A stretch of DNA of 64,000 bases from Qipengyuania sediminis (GTDB lineage: Bacteria; Pseudomonadota; Alphaproteobacteria; Sphingomonadales; Sphingomonadaceae). The translations under genes were made by a program, and so were the position numbers. Where the stretch lies: positions 62,001-126,000 of the forward strand of contig NZ_CP037948.1 in NCBI RefSeq assembly GCF_004358425.1. The letters run 5' to 3'. Shown here piece after piece: positions 20,920 through 30,414 of this stretch (positions within the stretch are counted from its first letter, which is position 1; each line of letters opens with the position of its first letter). The notes below the pieces were generated by a model. It made no database searches. It was not told where the DNA came from and was given only the letters and a program-made list of their open reading frames with translations.

Positions 20920-20997
20920 CGCCGTTACCTAGCACCGATCGGGTTGTCGGGCCATGAACGCACGGAACCGTTCGCCGCGCCGGCGCGCTTGTTCGTC

Positions 20998-21477
20998 ATG
21001 AGAATTGCGCTGCTCGCGGGCTTGCCTCTCGTGCTCACGGGCTGTGCCGCAAGCCTGCCCCCGCCGCCGGTCGTGCCCACTGCCCCCGTCACCGATGCGG
21101 CGAGCGAAACCCGAGTGCTCGACCGGTCGGCGCTCGCCCGCCTGCTCGCCAACAAGGGCGTCACGCTGCAATGGCTGAGCTGGGACCAGCGCGGCACGGC
21201 CTTCGTGCGCGAGGAGAATGGCACCGTGCGGCTGACCGCCTCCCAGGCGAAGACGGGTGCCGGGCGGCTGTTCATAGACGGACGCGTCACTGAGATCGGC
21301 GGCGACCATTTCACCCTTGAAGGCACGATCCGGATCGAGGATGCGCCCGACCCTGGCCGGCGGTGCGAGGCGACCAGGAGCTGGCACTTCGCGGTCACTC
21401 AGAACCGCCCCTATTGGCGCCTGCGCGAATTCGAATGGTGCGACGGCCTGACCGACTACATCGACATCTATTTCTAA
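20998..21477 (+). CDS. Putative lipoprotein of unknown function
   Basis: The 159-residue product has a short signal peptide ending in the lipobox LVLTGC (Cys16) and a Pro-rich spacer (LPPPPVVPTAPVT). A compact domain of about 110 residues follows, including LLANKGVTLQWLSWDQRG, GGDHFTLEGTIRIEDAPDPGR and a conserved-looking end DGLTDYIDIYF. The domain pattern looks like a small beta barrel, but I do not recognise a named family. It is divergent from the transpeptidase gene and converges on ispG with a 13-base gap. Confidence 0.7.
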   Translation: MRIALLAGLPLVLTGCAASLPPPPVVPTAPVTDAASETRVLDRSALARLLANKGVTLQWLSWDQRGTAFVREENGTVRLTASQAKTGAGRLFIDGRVTEIGGDHFTLEGTIRIEDAPDPGRRCEATRSWHFAVTQNRPYWRLREFEWCDGLTDYIDIYF

Positions 21478-21490
21478 GCCGCAGGGCGCC

Positions 21491-22660
21491 TCATCCGGCG
21501 GCGAGCAACCCCGCCGTGACCGAGTCCGCGCGGCCGGCATCGCTCATCTCGGTTTCCAGTTTGGCCGCCTCGATCTCGGCCGCCTTGGCCTCGACCAGTG
21601 CAACGATGTGGTCGAGCATCTCCGCATCCTCGACGTGGTGATCCTTGAGGCCGGAGAGATAGACCATGTGCTTGCCCCCGCCCCCGCCGGTGAGCCCGAT
21701 ATCGGTCTCGCGCGCTTCGCCGGGGCCGTTGACGACGCAGCCGAGCACCGAAAGCGACAGCGGTGTCTTGATATGCTGCAACCGCTCCTCGAGCGCCTCG
21801 ACCGTGCGGATGACGTCGAAGCCCTGTCTGGCGCAGGAGGGGCAAGAGACGACGCGCACACCGCGGGTGCGAAGGCCCAGCGCCTTCAGCAGTTCGAATC
21901 CGACGCGCACCTCCTGCTCGGGCTCGGCGGAAAGCGAGACGCGGATGGTGTCGCCGATCCCCGCCCACAGCAGGCTGCCGAGCCCGATCGCGCTCTTGAC
22001 CGTGCCGCCGATCAGCCCGCCGGCCTCCGTGATACCGAGATGCAGGGGGCAGTCCACCGCCTCAGCCAGGCCCTGATAGGCCGCAACGGCGAGGAACACG
22101 TCCGAGGCCTTCACCGCCACCTTGAACTGGTGGAAATCGTGATCCTGCAACAGCTTGATGTGGTCGAGGGCGCTTTCGATCAGCGCCTCGGGGCAGGGTT
22201 CGCCGTATTTCTCCAGCAAGTCGCGCTCGAGACTGCCGGCATTGACGCCGATGCGGATCGCGCAGCCATTCGCCTTGGCGGCGCGGACCACTTCGGCCAC
22301 GCGGTCCGCCGAGCCGATGTTGCCGGGATTGATGCGCAGGCAGGCCGCCCCCTTGTCGGCGGCCTCGAGCGCGCGCTTGTAGTGGAAATGGATGTCGGCG
22401 ACCACCGGGATGGCGGCGGCGCGCGTGATCCGGTCGAAGTGACGGGTCGACTCCTCGGTCGGGCAGGAGACGCGGATGATGTCCGCCCCCGCCTCCTCGC
22501 AGCGGCGGATCTGGTCGATCGTCGCCGGCACGTCTTCAGTCGGCGTGTTGGTCATGGTCTGCACCGTGATCGGCGCATCCCCGCCCACGGGCACGCGGCC
22601 GACCATGATCTGGCGGCTGGGGCGGCGCAGGATGGTGCGCCAGGGCCTGATAGCGTTCAT
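21491..22660 (-). CDS. ispG: 4-hydroxy-3-methylbut-2-en-1-yl diphosphate synthase (flavodoxin)
   Basis: This is the penultimate step of the MEP isoprenoid pathway, an iron-sulphur enzyme reducing MEcPP to HMBPP. The TIM-barrel part has [12 protein letters not shown] and RINPGNIG; the C-terminal cluster domain has SCPSC (Cys273, Cys276) and [11 protein letters not shown] (Cys308, Glu315). The length of 389 residues matches the short bacterial form without an insert domain. An inverted repeat lies just upstream (22681-22719) and may be regulatory. Confidence 0.96.
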   Translation of the reverse strand: MNAIRPWRTILRRPSRQIMVGRVPVGGDAPITVQTMTNTPTEDVPATIDQIRRCEEAGADIIRVSCPTEESTRHFDRITRAAAIPVVADIHFHYKRALEAADKGAACLRINPGNIGSADRVAEVVRAAKANGCAIRIGVNAGSLERDLLEKYGEPCPEALIESALDHIKLLQDHDFHQFKVAVKASDVFLAVAAYQGLAEAVDCPLHLGITEAGGLIGGTVKSAIGLGSLLWAGIGDTIRVSLSAEPEQEVRVGFELLKALGLRTRGVRVVSCPSCARQGFDVIRTVEALEERLQHIKTPLSLSVLGCVVNGPGEARETDIGLTGGGGGKHMVYLSGLKDHHVEDAEMLDHIVALVEAKAAEIEAAKLETEMSDAGRADSVTAGLLAAG

Positions 22661-22680
22661 ACTAATCGCCGGTATCCTGA

Positions 22681-22719
22681 ATACATGGACCGCGTGTTAC
22701 ATGGTCCACGGGTATGTAT
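22681..22719. repeat. Imperfect inverted repeat upstream of ispG
   Basis: ATACATGGACC (22681-22691) pairs with GGTCC...ATGTAT (22703-22719), the right arm carrying a six-base insert. It lies 20-60 bases upstream of the ispG ATG, where an operator or leader hairpin could act. This is an observation of symmetry only. Confidence 0.4.
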
Positions 22720-22872
22720 CGTGCCCGCGATGGGCAACCCGATGGGGCTTCCCGGCCGATATGGGTCGCTTTCGAATTGATGCCAGCACGCGCGGTCATG
22801 GCGCCAGCATAGCAGCGCGGGGCGGCGTAGGAAACGAAGTCTGCGGTCGGCCGTTTGGGCAGCCCACCCGGT

Positions 22873-24060
22873 CTACATCTGCCGAACCTTGCTCGCCCCG
22901 GTACCGCAGCGCTCCGCAGTATAGGTGAGCGGCGCGGAGCAGACCCATTCGGTCTTCGGCGGCGGCCATCCCTTGCCCTTGACCCAGCCAAGCGCCGCCG
23001 CCTGTTTTTCCGAGATACAGGCGAGGCAGGTTCCCACCGGTGGCGGAGTCAGCGCCAGCTGGTTGCGCTGCTGGCAGCTCGCGGCGCCCAGGCTCTTCGA
23101 GATCTGCGATTCCGAACCGCCGATATTGCCGTTTGCGCGCGACAGCCCGGCCTGCGCCCCTTCGCGGGTGCTCGATACGCTGGTGACGGTTTGCGTGGCG
23201 GTGCGGCGGGTACACTGGCGTGGCGGGCTGCTGGACGTCGGGCTCGGCCGGGGGGACGGGGCCGCTGTCGACCGCGCCACGGGCTTGGGCCGCAGCGCGG
23301 CGAGCTCGTCGTTGAGCTTGGCGAGACGTTCGGCCTCGGCGCGTTTGGCGGGGCCGATCTGCCGGGCGATCGTATCGACCCGGGCATTGCGCGCCGCGAT
23401 GGCGCGCTGCTCCGCCGCCTTGCGCGCGGCTTCCGCCGCGGCCCGGGCTTCCTCCTCGGCCGCGAGCTTCGCCTTGCGGTCGGCCGCGGCCCTGGCATCG
23501 GCGGCACGCTCCTCGGGCGTATCGGCCACGCCGTATTCCGGCCAGAAGATGCGCGTCGGGGTCGCCCTTGCGAGGATGTCCTGCCAGTATTTGTCGCCAC
23601 CACGCGGCGCATTGAGTGCGTAGCATTGGGCGATCTGGTTCCAGCCCCGGTCCGCCTCGGTGTCGGGGAAGGTGGCGCGCACGTAGGCGTCCCAGGCCCG
23701 GCCAACCGTATACTCGAACCCCGCGTCGCGTCCGTGGTGCTCCTTGCTGAGCACTTCAGTCTCGTTGAAGCGGACCTTGGTGTACTTGGCGTCGCGCCAG
23801 ACCTGTTTGGAGGTACCGTCGGCGTTCTTCTGCCACTGATACCGTTCCGTCCAGCATACGCCGCCGATCTGGCCACGCGGCGGGTAGGCAGCCTCGTACT
23901 CGCGCTTGAGGCGTTCCCAGCACGCGGTGTCGCCCGAACAGCACTGGCCACAGATGATAAGGCCTTGCGCCGCCGCTTTTGCCCCACTCACCGCGAACCC
24001 GGGTCCCGCCTCGAGATCGACCTTGAAGCCGATCGCCAGGCATACCGCCGCGACGGCCAT
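22873..24060 (-). CDS. Exported Cys-containing protein with Ala-rich coiled coil, unknown function
   Basis: The start at 24060 (MAVAAVCLAIGF) gives about 395 residues beginning with a signal-like hydrophobic segment. An N-terminal domain follows with clustered Cys (LIICGQCCSGDTACWERL) and aromatic motifs (GVCWTERYQWQKN, GWNQIAQCYALN). A long Ala/Glu/Arg helix of coiled-coil type (about 185-270) comes next, then a Pro/Ser/Thr-rich linker and a Cys-bearing C-terminus. I do not recognise the family. An upstream ATG at 24114 would overlap the preceding gene's end by 31 bases. It is probably cotranscribed with that secreted partner. Confidence 0.6.
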   Translation of the reverse strand: MAVAAVCLAIGFKVDLEAGPGFAVSGAKAAAQGLIICGQCCSGDTACWERLKREYEAAYPPRGQIGGVCWTERYQWQKNADGTSKQVWRDAKYTKVRFNETEVLSKEHHGRDAGFEYTVGRAWDAYVRATFPDTEADRGWNQIAQCYALNAPRGGDKYWQDILARATPTRIFWPEYGVADTPEERAADARAAADRKAKLAAEEEARAAAEAARKAAEQRAIAARNARVDTIARQIGPAKRAEAERLAKLNDELAALRPKPVARSTAAPSPRPSPTSSSPPRQCTRRTATQTVTSVSSTREGAQAGLSRANGNIGGSESQISKSLGAASCQQRNQLALTPPPVGTCLACISEKQAAALGWVKGKGWPPPKTEWVCSAPLTYTAERCGTGASKVRQM

Positions 24061-24083
24061 GGGGCGCCAGGATCGCTTGAGAG

Positions 24084-24659
24084 TCAAAAGCCCGTTTCCG
24101 CGGTGCGATCGCACGATGCTTTGATGAATTCGGCAGCATAGCGCACCCGCTTGGCGAGGTCCGCAGTCGGCAGCTTGATAGAGAAGGTGTCGTCGCTGGT
24201 GGTGATGTAGAGCCCGCGCTCGACATCATATTGCGTGGGTTTGAACAGCGCGATGGCCGAGATCTTGGACCATTCCAGCGTATAGGGTGCGGGCGGGATG
24301 GCCCGGGCCGCGACAGCGGAATGGAAGGCGCCCACGCTCCACGCGGTGCTGTTGGGATAGATGAGATTGCCGGCATCGTCCGGATAGCCATAAGGCGTAC
24401 CGGTGAAAGTGGATCGGCACTGCGCCAGATCGACCGAGCTGACCTTGTAGGAGATATTGTAGCCGGTCTTGTTCCAGCGCTGGAACTCGAGATGGCCGTC
24501 TTCGGCGAGGAGATTCAGGAAACGGCGAGCGCCTTCCACCGTCTGCGCGGGCGCGGCAGGCGCCGCAGCCGCCGCCGGCTCTTCACCGGGCGCCGCATCC
24601 TGCGCGCCGGCGGCAGCGCTGACCATGAAAAGCGCGACCGCGCCTGTTGCGATTCGCAT
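24084..24659 (-). CDS. Secreted protein of unknown function
   Basis: The start at 24659 gives MRIATGAVALFMVSAAAGAQ, a clear signal peptide, on a 191-residue protein. An Ala/Pro-rich spacer (residues about 21-41) is followed by a globular part with VEGARRFLNLLAEDGHLEF, SSVDLAQCRSTFTGTPYG and YITTSDDTFSIKLPTADLA. Two Cys may form a disulphide. The family is not recognised. It ends close to the start of the Cys-containing exported gene, suggesting an envelope operon, and is divergent from the zntB-like gene. Confidence 0.65.
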   Translation of the reverse strand: MRIATGAVALFMVSAAAGAQDAAPGEEPAAAAAPAAPAQTVEGARRFLNLLAEDGHLEFQRWNKTGYNISYKVSSVDLAQCRSTFTGTPYGYPDDAGNLIYPNSTAWSVGAFHSAVAARAIPPAPYTLEWSKISAIALFKPTQYDVERGLYITTSDDTFSIKLPTADLAKRVRYAAEFIKASCDRTAETGF

Positions 24660-24773
24660 GATTGTTTCCCCAACCCGTGTCCTGCGGTGAATAAATCCTG
24701 CGCGCGAAGGTCCGTCAAGCCCTGCCGCCCGCCACGGCTGGCCACGCGCCGGTGGCTTTGCCATAGCGGCAGG

Positions 24774-25784
24774 ATGGAGACGCGCGATCCTGCTGCCGAG
24801 CCACGCCTCGCGACCGGCGCCTTGCTGTTCGGCCGCGTGCTAGACGGCGAAGGTGGGGCGCGCCCGATCGGGTGGGAGGCGGCGCAGGGCTGGACCCCGG
24901 CAAGGGCGGGCGAGGTGCTGTGGCTGCACCTCCATCGCACGACCCCGGGCCTCAGGGACTGGCTGCGCTGCAAGCTCTGCCTGCCCGAGCCCACTGCCGA
25001 ACTCCTCGTCTCCGACAAGACAAGGCCGCGCGCCTTTCGCGAAGGCGATGCGCTGGTGGCGACCTTGCGCGACCTCAATTTCAACCCCGGGGCCGAGCCC
25101 GAGGACATGATCTCGATGCAGCTGTGGTCCGATGGCGAACGGGTACTGACGTTACGCCGCGATCCGCAGCAGAGCCCGAACGAGATCTGCGCCCTGCTCG
25201 ATCGCGGGGAGGGGCCGCGAGACGCGGGCGCGATGATTACCCAGATCGCCGAGCTGATGATTGATCACCTGTCCGGTGCCGTGGTCGATATCAACGACGC
25301 CATCGACCGTCTGGAGGACAATCCGCAAGCGCTCGCGATGGAGGAGCGCGCCACGCAGATTGCCGAAATCCGCCGCGATTGCCTGGCACTTCAGCGCCAT
25401 ATCTCGCCCGAGCACGAGGCGCTGCAACAGATCAGCCGCGACGCGCCCGAATGGTTCGAACCGCATGACCGGCGCGAGATCGCCGAATCGATCGCCCGGC
25501 TCAGGCGCAATCTCGACGACATCAATATCAGCAAGGAAAGCGCGCTGGTGCTGCAGGACGAACTGCGCGCCCGCGCCCAGGCGGTCAGCCAGGATGCGAC
25601 TTACAAGCTCGGCGTGATGGCGGGCGTGTTCCTGCCGCTGACCTTCTTCACCGGGCTGCTGGGAAGCAATGTCGGCGGTATTCCCGGCTCGGACCATCCT
25701 CTGGGTTTCGCCGGCGTGATCGCGGCCTGCGCGGTCATCACTGTCGTCATCCTCGTCATCTTCCATTCCCGCAAGTGGCTGTAG
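24774..25784 (+). CDS. CorA/ZntB-family metal ion transporter
   Basis: The 336-residue protein has a large soluble N-terminal domain, a long helical stalk (about 150-270) and two C-terminal membrane helices. The loop between them reads FFTGLLGSNVGGIPG. This fits ZntB (usually G-I-N-V-G-G) rather than the GMN of CorA, so zinc or another divalent cation is the likely substrate. ISRDAPEWF and SKESALVLQDELRA are in the stalk. The start at 24774 avoids an antisense upstream extension. Confidence 0.85.
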   Translation: METRDPAAEPRLATGALLFGRVLDGEGGARPIGWEAAQGWTPARAGEVLWLHLHRTTPGLRDWLRCKLCLPEPTAELLVSDKTRPRAFREGDALVATLRDLNFNPGAEPEDMISMQLWSDGERVLTLRRDPQQSPNEICALLDRGEGPRDAGAMITQIAELMIDHLSGAVVDINDAIDRLEDNPQALAMEERATQIAEIRRDCLALQRHISPEHEALQQISRDAPEWFEPHDRREIAESIARLRRNLDDINISKESALVLQDELRARAQAVSQDATYKLGVMAGVFLPLTFFTGLLGSNVGGIPGSDHPLGFAGVIAACAVITVVILVIFHSRKWL

Positions 25785-25808
25785 GATCACGCGCTTGAGG
25801 GGTAGGGC

Positions 25809-26765
25809 CTAGAAGCGCACGCCCGTCAGCTCTTCCGAAAGCATCCAAAGCTGCTCCGCCGCTGCCGGGTCGAGCGCGTAGGAGCGCACGCCCCTGGTCG
25901 CGCTCACATCGTCCGTTTCGGCGATATGGCAGTCCTCGGCATACAGGCCGCCGCGCCCCTCCAGCTCGGGGGCGGTGGCGACCCAGCAGGTGGTGGCGGC
26001 GCCTTGGGGGATGGTCTTGAAGCGGGTCATCGCTTCGCCGGTCTGCTCCGCGGACCTGGCCATCCGGGCGCGAAGTGCCGCCATGTCTGATTCGGTCATG
26101 TGCCGGCCGAGATTTGTGTGGATCGCGCCGGGGTGGAGCGCGAAGGCGTGGATCCCGCGCGCGCCGAAGCGCCGCTCCAGGCCCACCGCAAACAGGATAT
26201 TGGCGGTCTTCGACTGACCGTAGGACTGCCAGGGATCGTAGGCGCGCCGCTCGAAATTGGGGTCCTCGAAATCGACCGGCGCGATGTGGTGCCCCCGGCT
26301 CGACAGATTGACGATACGCTGCCCGCTGCCGTTCTCCAGCAGAGGCATCAACCCCGCCGTCAGCGCGAAATGGCCGAGATGATTGGTGCCGAACTGCGTC
26401 TCGAACCCGTCGGCGGTCTGGCCGAAGGGGGCCGCCATGACGCCGGCGTTGTTGATCAGCACGTCGATCCTGGGAAAGCGGCTCTGCGCCTCCTCCGCCG
26501 CCTCGCGCACGCTGGCCAGCGAGGCGAGATCGCAGACGAGCGTGTCGATCCGCGCGCGGGTAACTTCCGCCAGCTCGTCCGCCGCCGCGGCGAGCTTGGT
26601 CGCATCGCGGCCCGAGATTATGACATGCGCGCCGCGCGTGCCCAGCGCCCGCGCGGTCTCATGTCCCAACCCGGAATAGCCGCCGGTGACCAGCATGGTG
26701 CGGCCGGAAAGGTCCACACCCGCCAGCACCTCGTCGGCAGTGCTCTCGAAACCGAATGCGCTCAT
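25809..26765 (-). CDS. Short-chain dehydrogenase/reductase
   Basis: This 318-residue SDR of the retinol dehydrogenase/WW-oxidoreductase-like group has the cofactor motif TGGYSGLG (27-34), the NNAG motif (105-108), an active-site Ser in VNLSSRG and YGQSK (Tyr182, Lys186). An Arg after the glycine motif (SGRDATKL) suggests NADP(H). The substrate is unknown. Its ATG overlaps the stop of the upstream acetyltransferase by four bases (ATGA), so the two are coupled. Confidence 0.88.
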   Translation of the reverse strand: MSAFGFESTADEVLAGVDLSGRTMLVTGGYSGLGHETARALGTRGAHVIISGRDATKLAAAADELAEVTRARIDTLVCDLASLASVREAAEEAQSRFPRIDVLINNAGVMAAPFGQTADGFETQFGTNHLGHFALTAGLMPLLENGSGQRIVNLSSRGHHIAPVDFEDPNFERRAYDPWQSYGQSKTANILFAVGLERRFGARGIHAFALHPGAIHTNLGRHMTESDMAALRARMARSAEQTGEAMTRFKTIPQGAATTCWVATAPELEGRGGLYAEDCHIAETDDVSATRGVRSYALDPAAAEQLWMLSEELTGVRF

Positions 26766-27301
26766 GCGGGGCCTCCCAGGGTCTTTTCGTAGAGATATTC
26801 GTCGTCGAGCTGCGTGCCGACGCGGAAGTGGATATCGGCGATCTTGCGAAAGCCATAGCGGGCATAGAACCGCTGCGCGCCACTGTTCCCGCTGTATACG
26901 CTCAGCAGCACCGCGTCGTGCTGGCCTGCCGCCGCTTCGGCGAGGGCCCAGTCCATCAACGCGCCGCCGACCCCTCGTCCGGTGGCGCCGGCGGCGAGGT
27001 AAAGCTGCGAAAGGTCGATGGGGTCGTATCTCGCGGCATGGACCTTGAGGTCGCTCGGGTGGCGCAGCTTGCAGAACCCTATCAGCGTTCCGCCCTCGTC
27101 TTCGGCCAGGCGATAGCGGTTCTCGGGGCTTGCCAGCTGGCGCGCGACCGAAGCCTCGGTCCGGGTTTCTGCGATGAAGGCGGCAAGGTCCCCGGGCCGG
27201 TAGAGATGGCCGAAAGCATCCACGAAACTTTCGCGCGCCAGGCGTGCGAGCGCCGGCACGTCGGCAGGGGTGGCAGGGCGCAGCATCACGAGAGAGCTCA
27301 T
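26762..27301 (-). CDS. GNAT family N-acetyltransferase
   Basis: The start at 27301 (MSSLVMLRPATPADVPAL) gives 179 residues with a complete GNAT fold. The acetyl-CoA loop is LYLAAGATGRGVGGALMDWAL, the fourth strand is VLLSVYSGNSGAQRFYARYGF, and a C-terminal strand follows. The acceptor is unknown. It is first in a two-gene unit with the SDR and is divergent from the isoaspartyl peptidase gene. Confidence 0.85.
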   Translation of the reverse strand: MSSLVMLRPATPADVPALARLARESFVDAFGHLYRPGDLAAFIAETRTEASVARQLASPENRYRLAEDEGGTLIGFCKLRHPSDLKVHAARYDPIDLSQLYLAAGATGRGVGGALMDWALAEAAAGQHDAVLLSVYSGNSGAQRFYARYGFRKIADIHFRVGTQLDDEYLYEKTLGGPA

Positions 27302-27353
27302 GCCGGGCCGCGCCATGCTTGGAAAGAGCGCGCGGGCTGCTAGGCTGCCGGCC

Positions 27354-28358
27354 ATGACACGCATGCTGGTGATGATCGCAGGCCTGATGGCGCTGCTTAC
27401 GGTAGGAAGCGCGGCCATGGCCGAAACGGGAGGAACGCCGCAATGGTCACTCGCGCTCCACGGCGGGGCGGGGACGCTCGACCGCAAGGACATGACGGCG
27501 GAACGCGATGCCGCCTATCGCGCCGCATTGCAGGCGGCGCTCGATGCGGGGAGCGCGGTGCTCGCGAAGGGCGGCAGCGCGCTCGATGCGGTTACCGCGG
27601 TGGTGGTCCGGCTGGAGGAGGACGAGAAGTTCAACGCCGGCAAGGGCGCGGTCTTCACCTGGGAGCGCGGGCACGAGCTCGATGCCGCGATCATGGACGG
27701 GAAGAACCGCGCGGCGGGGTCGGTCGCCGGAGTGACCACGGTGCGCAATCCCGTCCTGCTGGCGCGGCGGGTGATGGAGGCGAGCCCGCATGTGATGCTG
27801 GCAGGGCGCGGCGCTGAACAGTTCGCGAAGGAACAGGGACTGGAGCTGGTCGATCCTGCCTGGTTCGACACCGCGCCCCGGCGCGAAGCGCTCGAGCGGA
27901 TGACGCGCGACAAGCTCTCCGCGCTCGATGTCGATATCAAATTCGGCACCGTCGGCGCGGTGGCGCGCGATGCCGCGGGCAATCTCGCTGCGGCCACCAG
28001 CACCGGCGGCATGACCGGCAAGCGCTGGAGCCGGATCGGCGATGCGCCCGTCATCGGCGCAGGCACCTATGCGGAGAACGGGGCCTGCGCGGTCTCCGCC
28101 ACGGGCTGGGGCGAATACTTCATCCGCGTCGGCGTCGCCCGCACGATTTGCGCGCGGATGTCGATGCTGGGCGAAAGCGCGCAAGCGGCGGCGGATGCGG
28201 TGATCGGAGAAGTTGCGGCGCTGGGCGGCGATGGCGGGGTCATCGTCGCCGATGCCAAGGGCGAAACCGCCTTCAGCATGAACGCCACCGGCATGTACCG
28301 CGCCCGCGCCACCAGCGCAGGATTGCGCGAAGTGGCGATTTACGCCGACGAGAAATAG
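27354..28358 (+). CDS. Isoaspartyl peptidase / plant-type L-asparaginase (Ntn hydrolase)
   Basis: This 334-residue precursor has a signal peptide (1-23, ending AMA), so it is probably periplasmic. Ntn-type asparaginases cleave themselves before a catalytic Thr; here that is Thr199 in IKFGTVGAVARD. Other family marks are WSLALHGGAGT, EDEKFNAGKGAVFT, LDAAIMDG and STGGMTGKRWSRIGDAPVIGAG. It would hydrolyse asparagine or beta-aspartyl dipeptides from damaged proteins. It converges on the methyltransferase gene with a one-base gap. Confidence 0.9.
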   Translation: MTRMLVMIAGLMALLTVGSAAMAETGGTPQWSLALHGGAGTLDRKDMTAERDAAYRAALQAALDAGSAVLAKGGSALDAVTAVVVRLEEDEKFNAGKGAVFTWERGHELDAAIMDGKNRAAGSVAGVTTVRNPVLLARRVMEASPHVMLAGRGAEQFAKEQGLELVDPAWFDTAPRREALERMTRDKLSALDVDIKFGTVGAVARDAAGNLAAATSTGGMTGKRWSRIGDAPVIGAGTYAENGACAVSATGWGEYFIRVGVARTICARMSMLGESAQAAADAVIGEVAALGGDGGVIVADAKGETAFSMNATGMYRARATSAGLREVAIYADEK

Positions 28359-28359
28359 C

Positions 28360-29364
28360 TCAATCGGCTTCGGGCGCGCGCCAGGCGGTCCCGAAGATCG
28401 CGCCATGCATGTCGCCAGCCGCCCACAGCCGGTCTTCCTCAGCCTGCTCTTCAGGGCTGAGGAAGTCCCAGGCGGTGGCGTGGAACTGATAGGTGAAGCT
28501 GTCCACCAGCTCCAGCGGGGCGAGCATCCGCTGCAACTGGGGCACGCTGAACCCTTTGCCGATCGCTTCCATCTGTCCGGGCACATGAAAGTCGGTGACC
28601 GACCAGATCGCCTGCGGCGGCATGGGCTTCGCAATCACGCCTTGCGCGAGCAGAGCGGCGCTGGTCGCTTCAGCCACCGGATCGGAGTTGGGGCGCAGGC
28701 GCAGGTGCTCGAGCGTCTGGCGGATGCGGTTGCGCAAAGCGCGGTAGGCGCCCGGGCGACGGCGCGCATCGACCCTGGCGCGTCGCTGTTGCAATATGGG
28801 GTCCCTGTCGCTGTCCGCCCGCGGGTCCTGCATCTGGAACAGGAAGCCACCGGGGGCGAGCAGGCGCACGATCGCAGCGCAGAACGCTTCGATCTCGACC
28901 ACATGATGCATGACGCTGCTGACCGAGATGACATCGAAGCTTCCGCCCTCGACCCTGTCGATCAGACCCTTCACGATCTGCACCTCCATCGGCATATGGC
29001 CCCACCCGGCCGCCCGCTCGCGCGCCTTGGCGATCATGGCGTCATTGGGCTCGAGCAGCGTCAGATCGCCGATCGCGTTGGGAGCGAGCTTGGAGAGATA
29101 CTCGCCCACGAGCCCGGTGCCCGCGCCGATATCGAGCATCCGCAGGGGCCGCGCGGACGAGGGCGAGGGCAACAGCGCGAACAGCCGCCGCCAGATATCC
29201 TCCTGTCCCAGGAACATGCCGGCATGGATTGTGTCGTACTGGGCCGCCTCGGCGGTGTGGAAGGCGTCGTTGACCGCCCAGTAGAAATCGCTGGGCGAAC
29301 AGGTCGAGCCATAGCGCCGCTGGATCGGCGCGAGGACGGCATAGGGATCGGCAGGTTGGCTCAT
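28360..29364 (-). CDS. Class I SAM-dependent methyltransferase
   Basis: The 334-residue protein has a Rossmann methyltransferase core with motif I LDIGAGTGLVGEYL (about 77-90), motif II LTLLEPNDAMI, a post-motif VSSVMHHV and LLAPGGFLFQMQDP. A roughly 120-residue C-terminal extension contains Arg-rich helices and FHVPGQMEAIGKGF. No specific substrate can be given. The start at 29364 (MSQPADPYAV) was preferred to an upstream ATG that runs into pheA-side sequence. Confidence 0.8.
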   Translation of the reverse strand: MSQPADPYAVLAPIQRRYGSTCSPSDFYWAVNDAFHTAEAAQYDTIHAGMFLGQEDIWRRLFALLPSPSSARPLRMLDIGAGTGLVGEYLSKLAPNAIGDLTLLEPNDAMIAKARERAAGWGHMPMEVQIVKGLIDRVEGGSFDVISVSSVMHHVVEIEAFCAAIVRLLAPGGFLFQMQDPRADSDRDPILQQRRARVDARRRPGAYRALRNRIRQTLEHLRLRPNSDPVAEATSAALLAQGVIAKPMPPQAIWSVTDFHVPGQMEAIGKGFSVPQLQRMLAPLELVDSFTYQFHATAWDFLSPEEQAEEDRLWAAGDMHGAIFGTAWRAPEAD

Positions 29365-29404
29365 GGTGCTTCTGCTAGGTAAGCAGTTGCGAAAAGTCGA
29401 TGAA

Positions 29405-30298
29405 TCACCCCCGTTTGCGCGCGCGGGCGTAGCTGCCGAGAAGGCGCAGGTCGCTCGCCTGATAGGCGAGCTCCTCGAGCGCGGCATCGACTTGAGGTTC
29501 GCCTGGCGCCCCCTCGATATCGCAGTAGAAGCGCGTCGCCGCGAAGCTTGCCCCCTGCTGGTAGCTTTCCAGCTTGGTCATGTTGACCCCGTTCGTGGCG
29601 AAACAGCCCAGCGCCTTGTAGAGAGCGGCAGGAACATTGCGCACCTCGAACACGAAGCTCGTCATCGCCGGGACGCCCGCGAGCGCGGCGGGATCCTTCG
29701 GCATCCGCGTGACGACCACGAAGCGGGTGGTGTTGTCGGGCGCGTCCTCCACCGCCTCCTCGACGATGGTAAGCCCGTAGAGCTCGGCGGCGAGCGGCGG
29801 GGCGATCGCCGCCATGCTGGGGTCCCCGCGCTCCTTCACCAGCGCTGCCGCGCCCGCGGTGTCGGCATAGGACAGCCCGGCGATGCCGCGCCGCTGCAGG
29901 AACCGGCGCGACTGCGCCAGCGCGTGCGGATGGCTCCAGGCGCCTTCGAAGGGCCCCGGGGCGAGCCCCATCAGCGCATGCGTAATGGGCAGGAACTGCT
30001 CGGCTACGATATGCAGCCCGCTGTCGGGGAGGAGAGTGTGGATGTCCGCAACGCGCCCGGCCTCCGAATTGTCGATCGGGATCATCGCCATGCCCGCCGC
30101 GCCCGAATGCACCGCGTCGAGCGCATCTTCGAAGCCGTAGCAGGGGAGGACCGGCGCGTGCGGATCGAATGCTTCGGCCGCGCGGTGGGAATTGCAGCCG
30201 GGCGCGCCCGCAAAGGCGATCGCGCGGGCGGGCGCCGCCGCCGCCGCAGCGCGATAGGCATCGACGAGAGCAAGGGCGGGCTCGGGAAACTTGCGCAT
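29405..30298 (-). CDS. pheA: Prephenate dehydratase
   Basis: This monofunctional enzyme of phenylalanine synthesis converts prephenate to phenylpyruvate. The 297 residues contain the catalytic domain with IPIDNSEAGRVADIH, SHPHALAQSRRFL and the DNTTRFVVV active-site motif, then a regulatory ACT domain (about 205-285). The ACT phenylalanine-binding ESRP motif reads KLESYQQG here, a variation also known to me from other alphaproteobacteria, so feedback binding may differ. Confidence 0.93.
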   Translation of the reverse strand: MRKFPEPALALVDAYRAAAAAAPARAIAFAGAPGCNSHRAAEAFDPHAPVLPCYGFEDALDAVHSGAAGMAMIPIDNSEAGRVADIHTLLPDSGLHIVAEQFLPITHALMGLAPGPFEGAWSHPHALAQSRRFLQRRGIAGLSYADTAGAAALVKERGDPSMAAIAPPLAAELYGLTIVEEAVEDAPDNTTRFVVVTRMPKDPAALAGVPAMTSFVFEVRNVPAALYKALGCFATNGVNMTKLESYQQGASFAATRFYCDIEGAPGEPQVDAALEELAYQASDLRLLGSYARARKRG

Positions 30299-30414
30299 GG
30301 CCCGCGCGCGCTATCGGCGGGGGCCCGCCCCCGCAAGCGCCCTTGCGCCTGAAGGCCGCGCTGACTAGAGCGCGCCCCAACCTCACCACACGGATACGCG
30401 CGGGCACATCACGC

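Noticed and set aside
25809..27443. One long frame apparently fusing an N-terminal extension to the SDR
   Set aside because: The upstream half is a shadow of the GNAT gene on the same strand in another frame. The SDR has a well-placed ATG at 26765 overlapping the GNAT stop.
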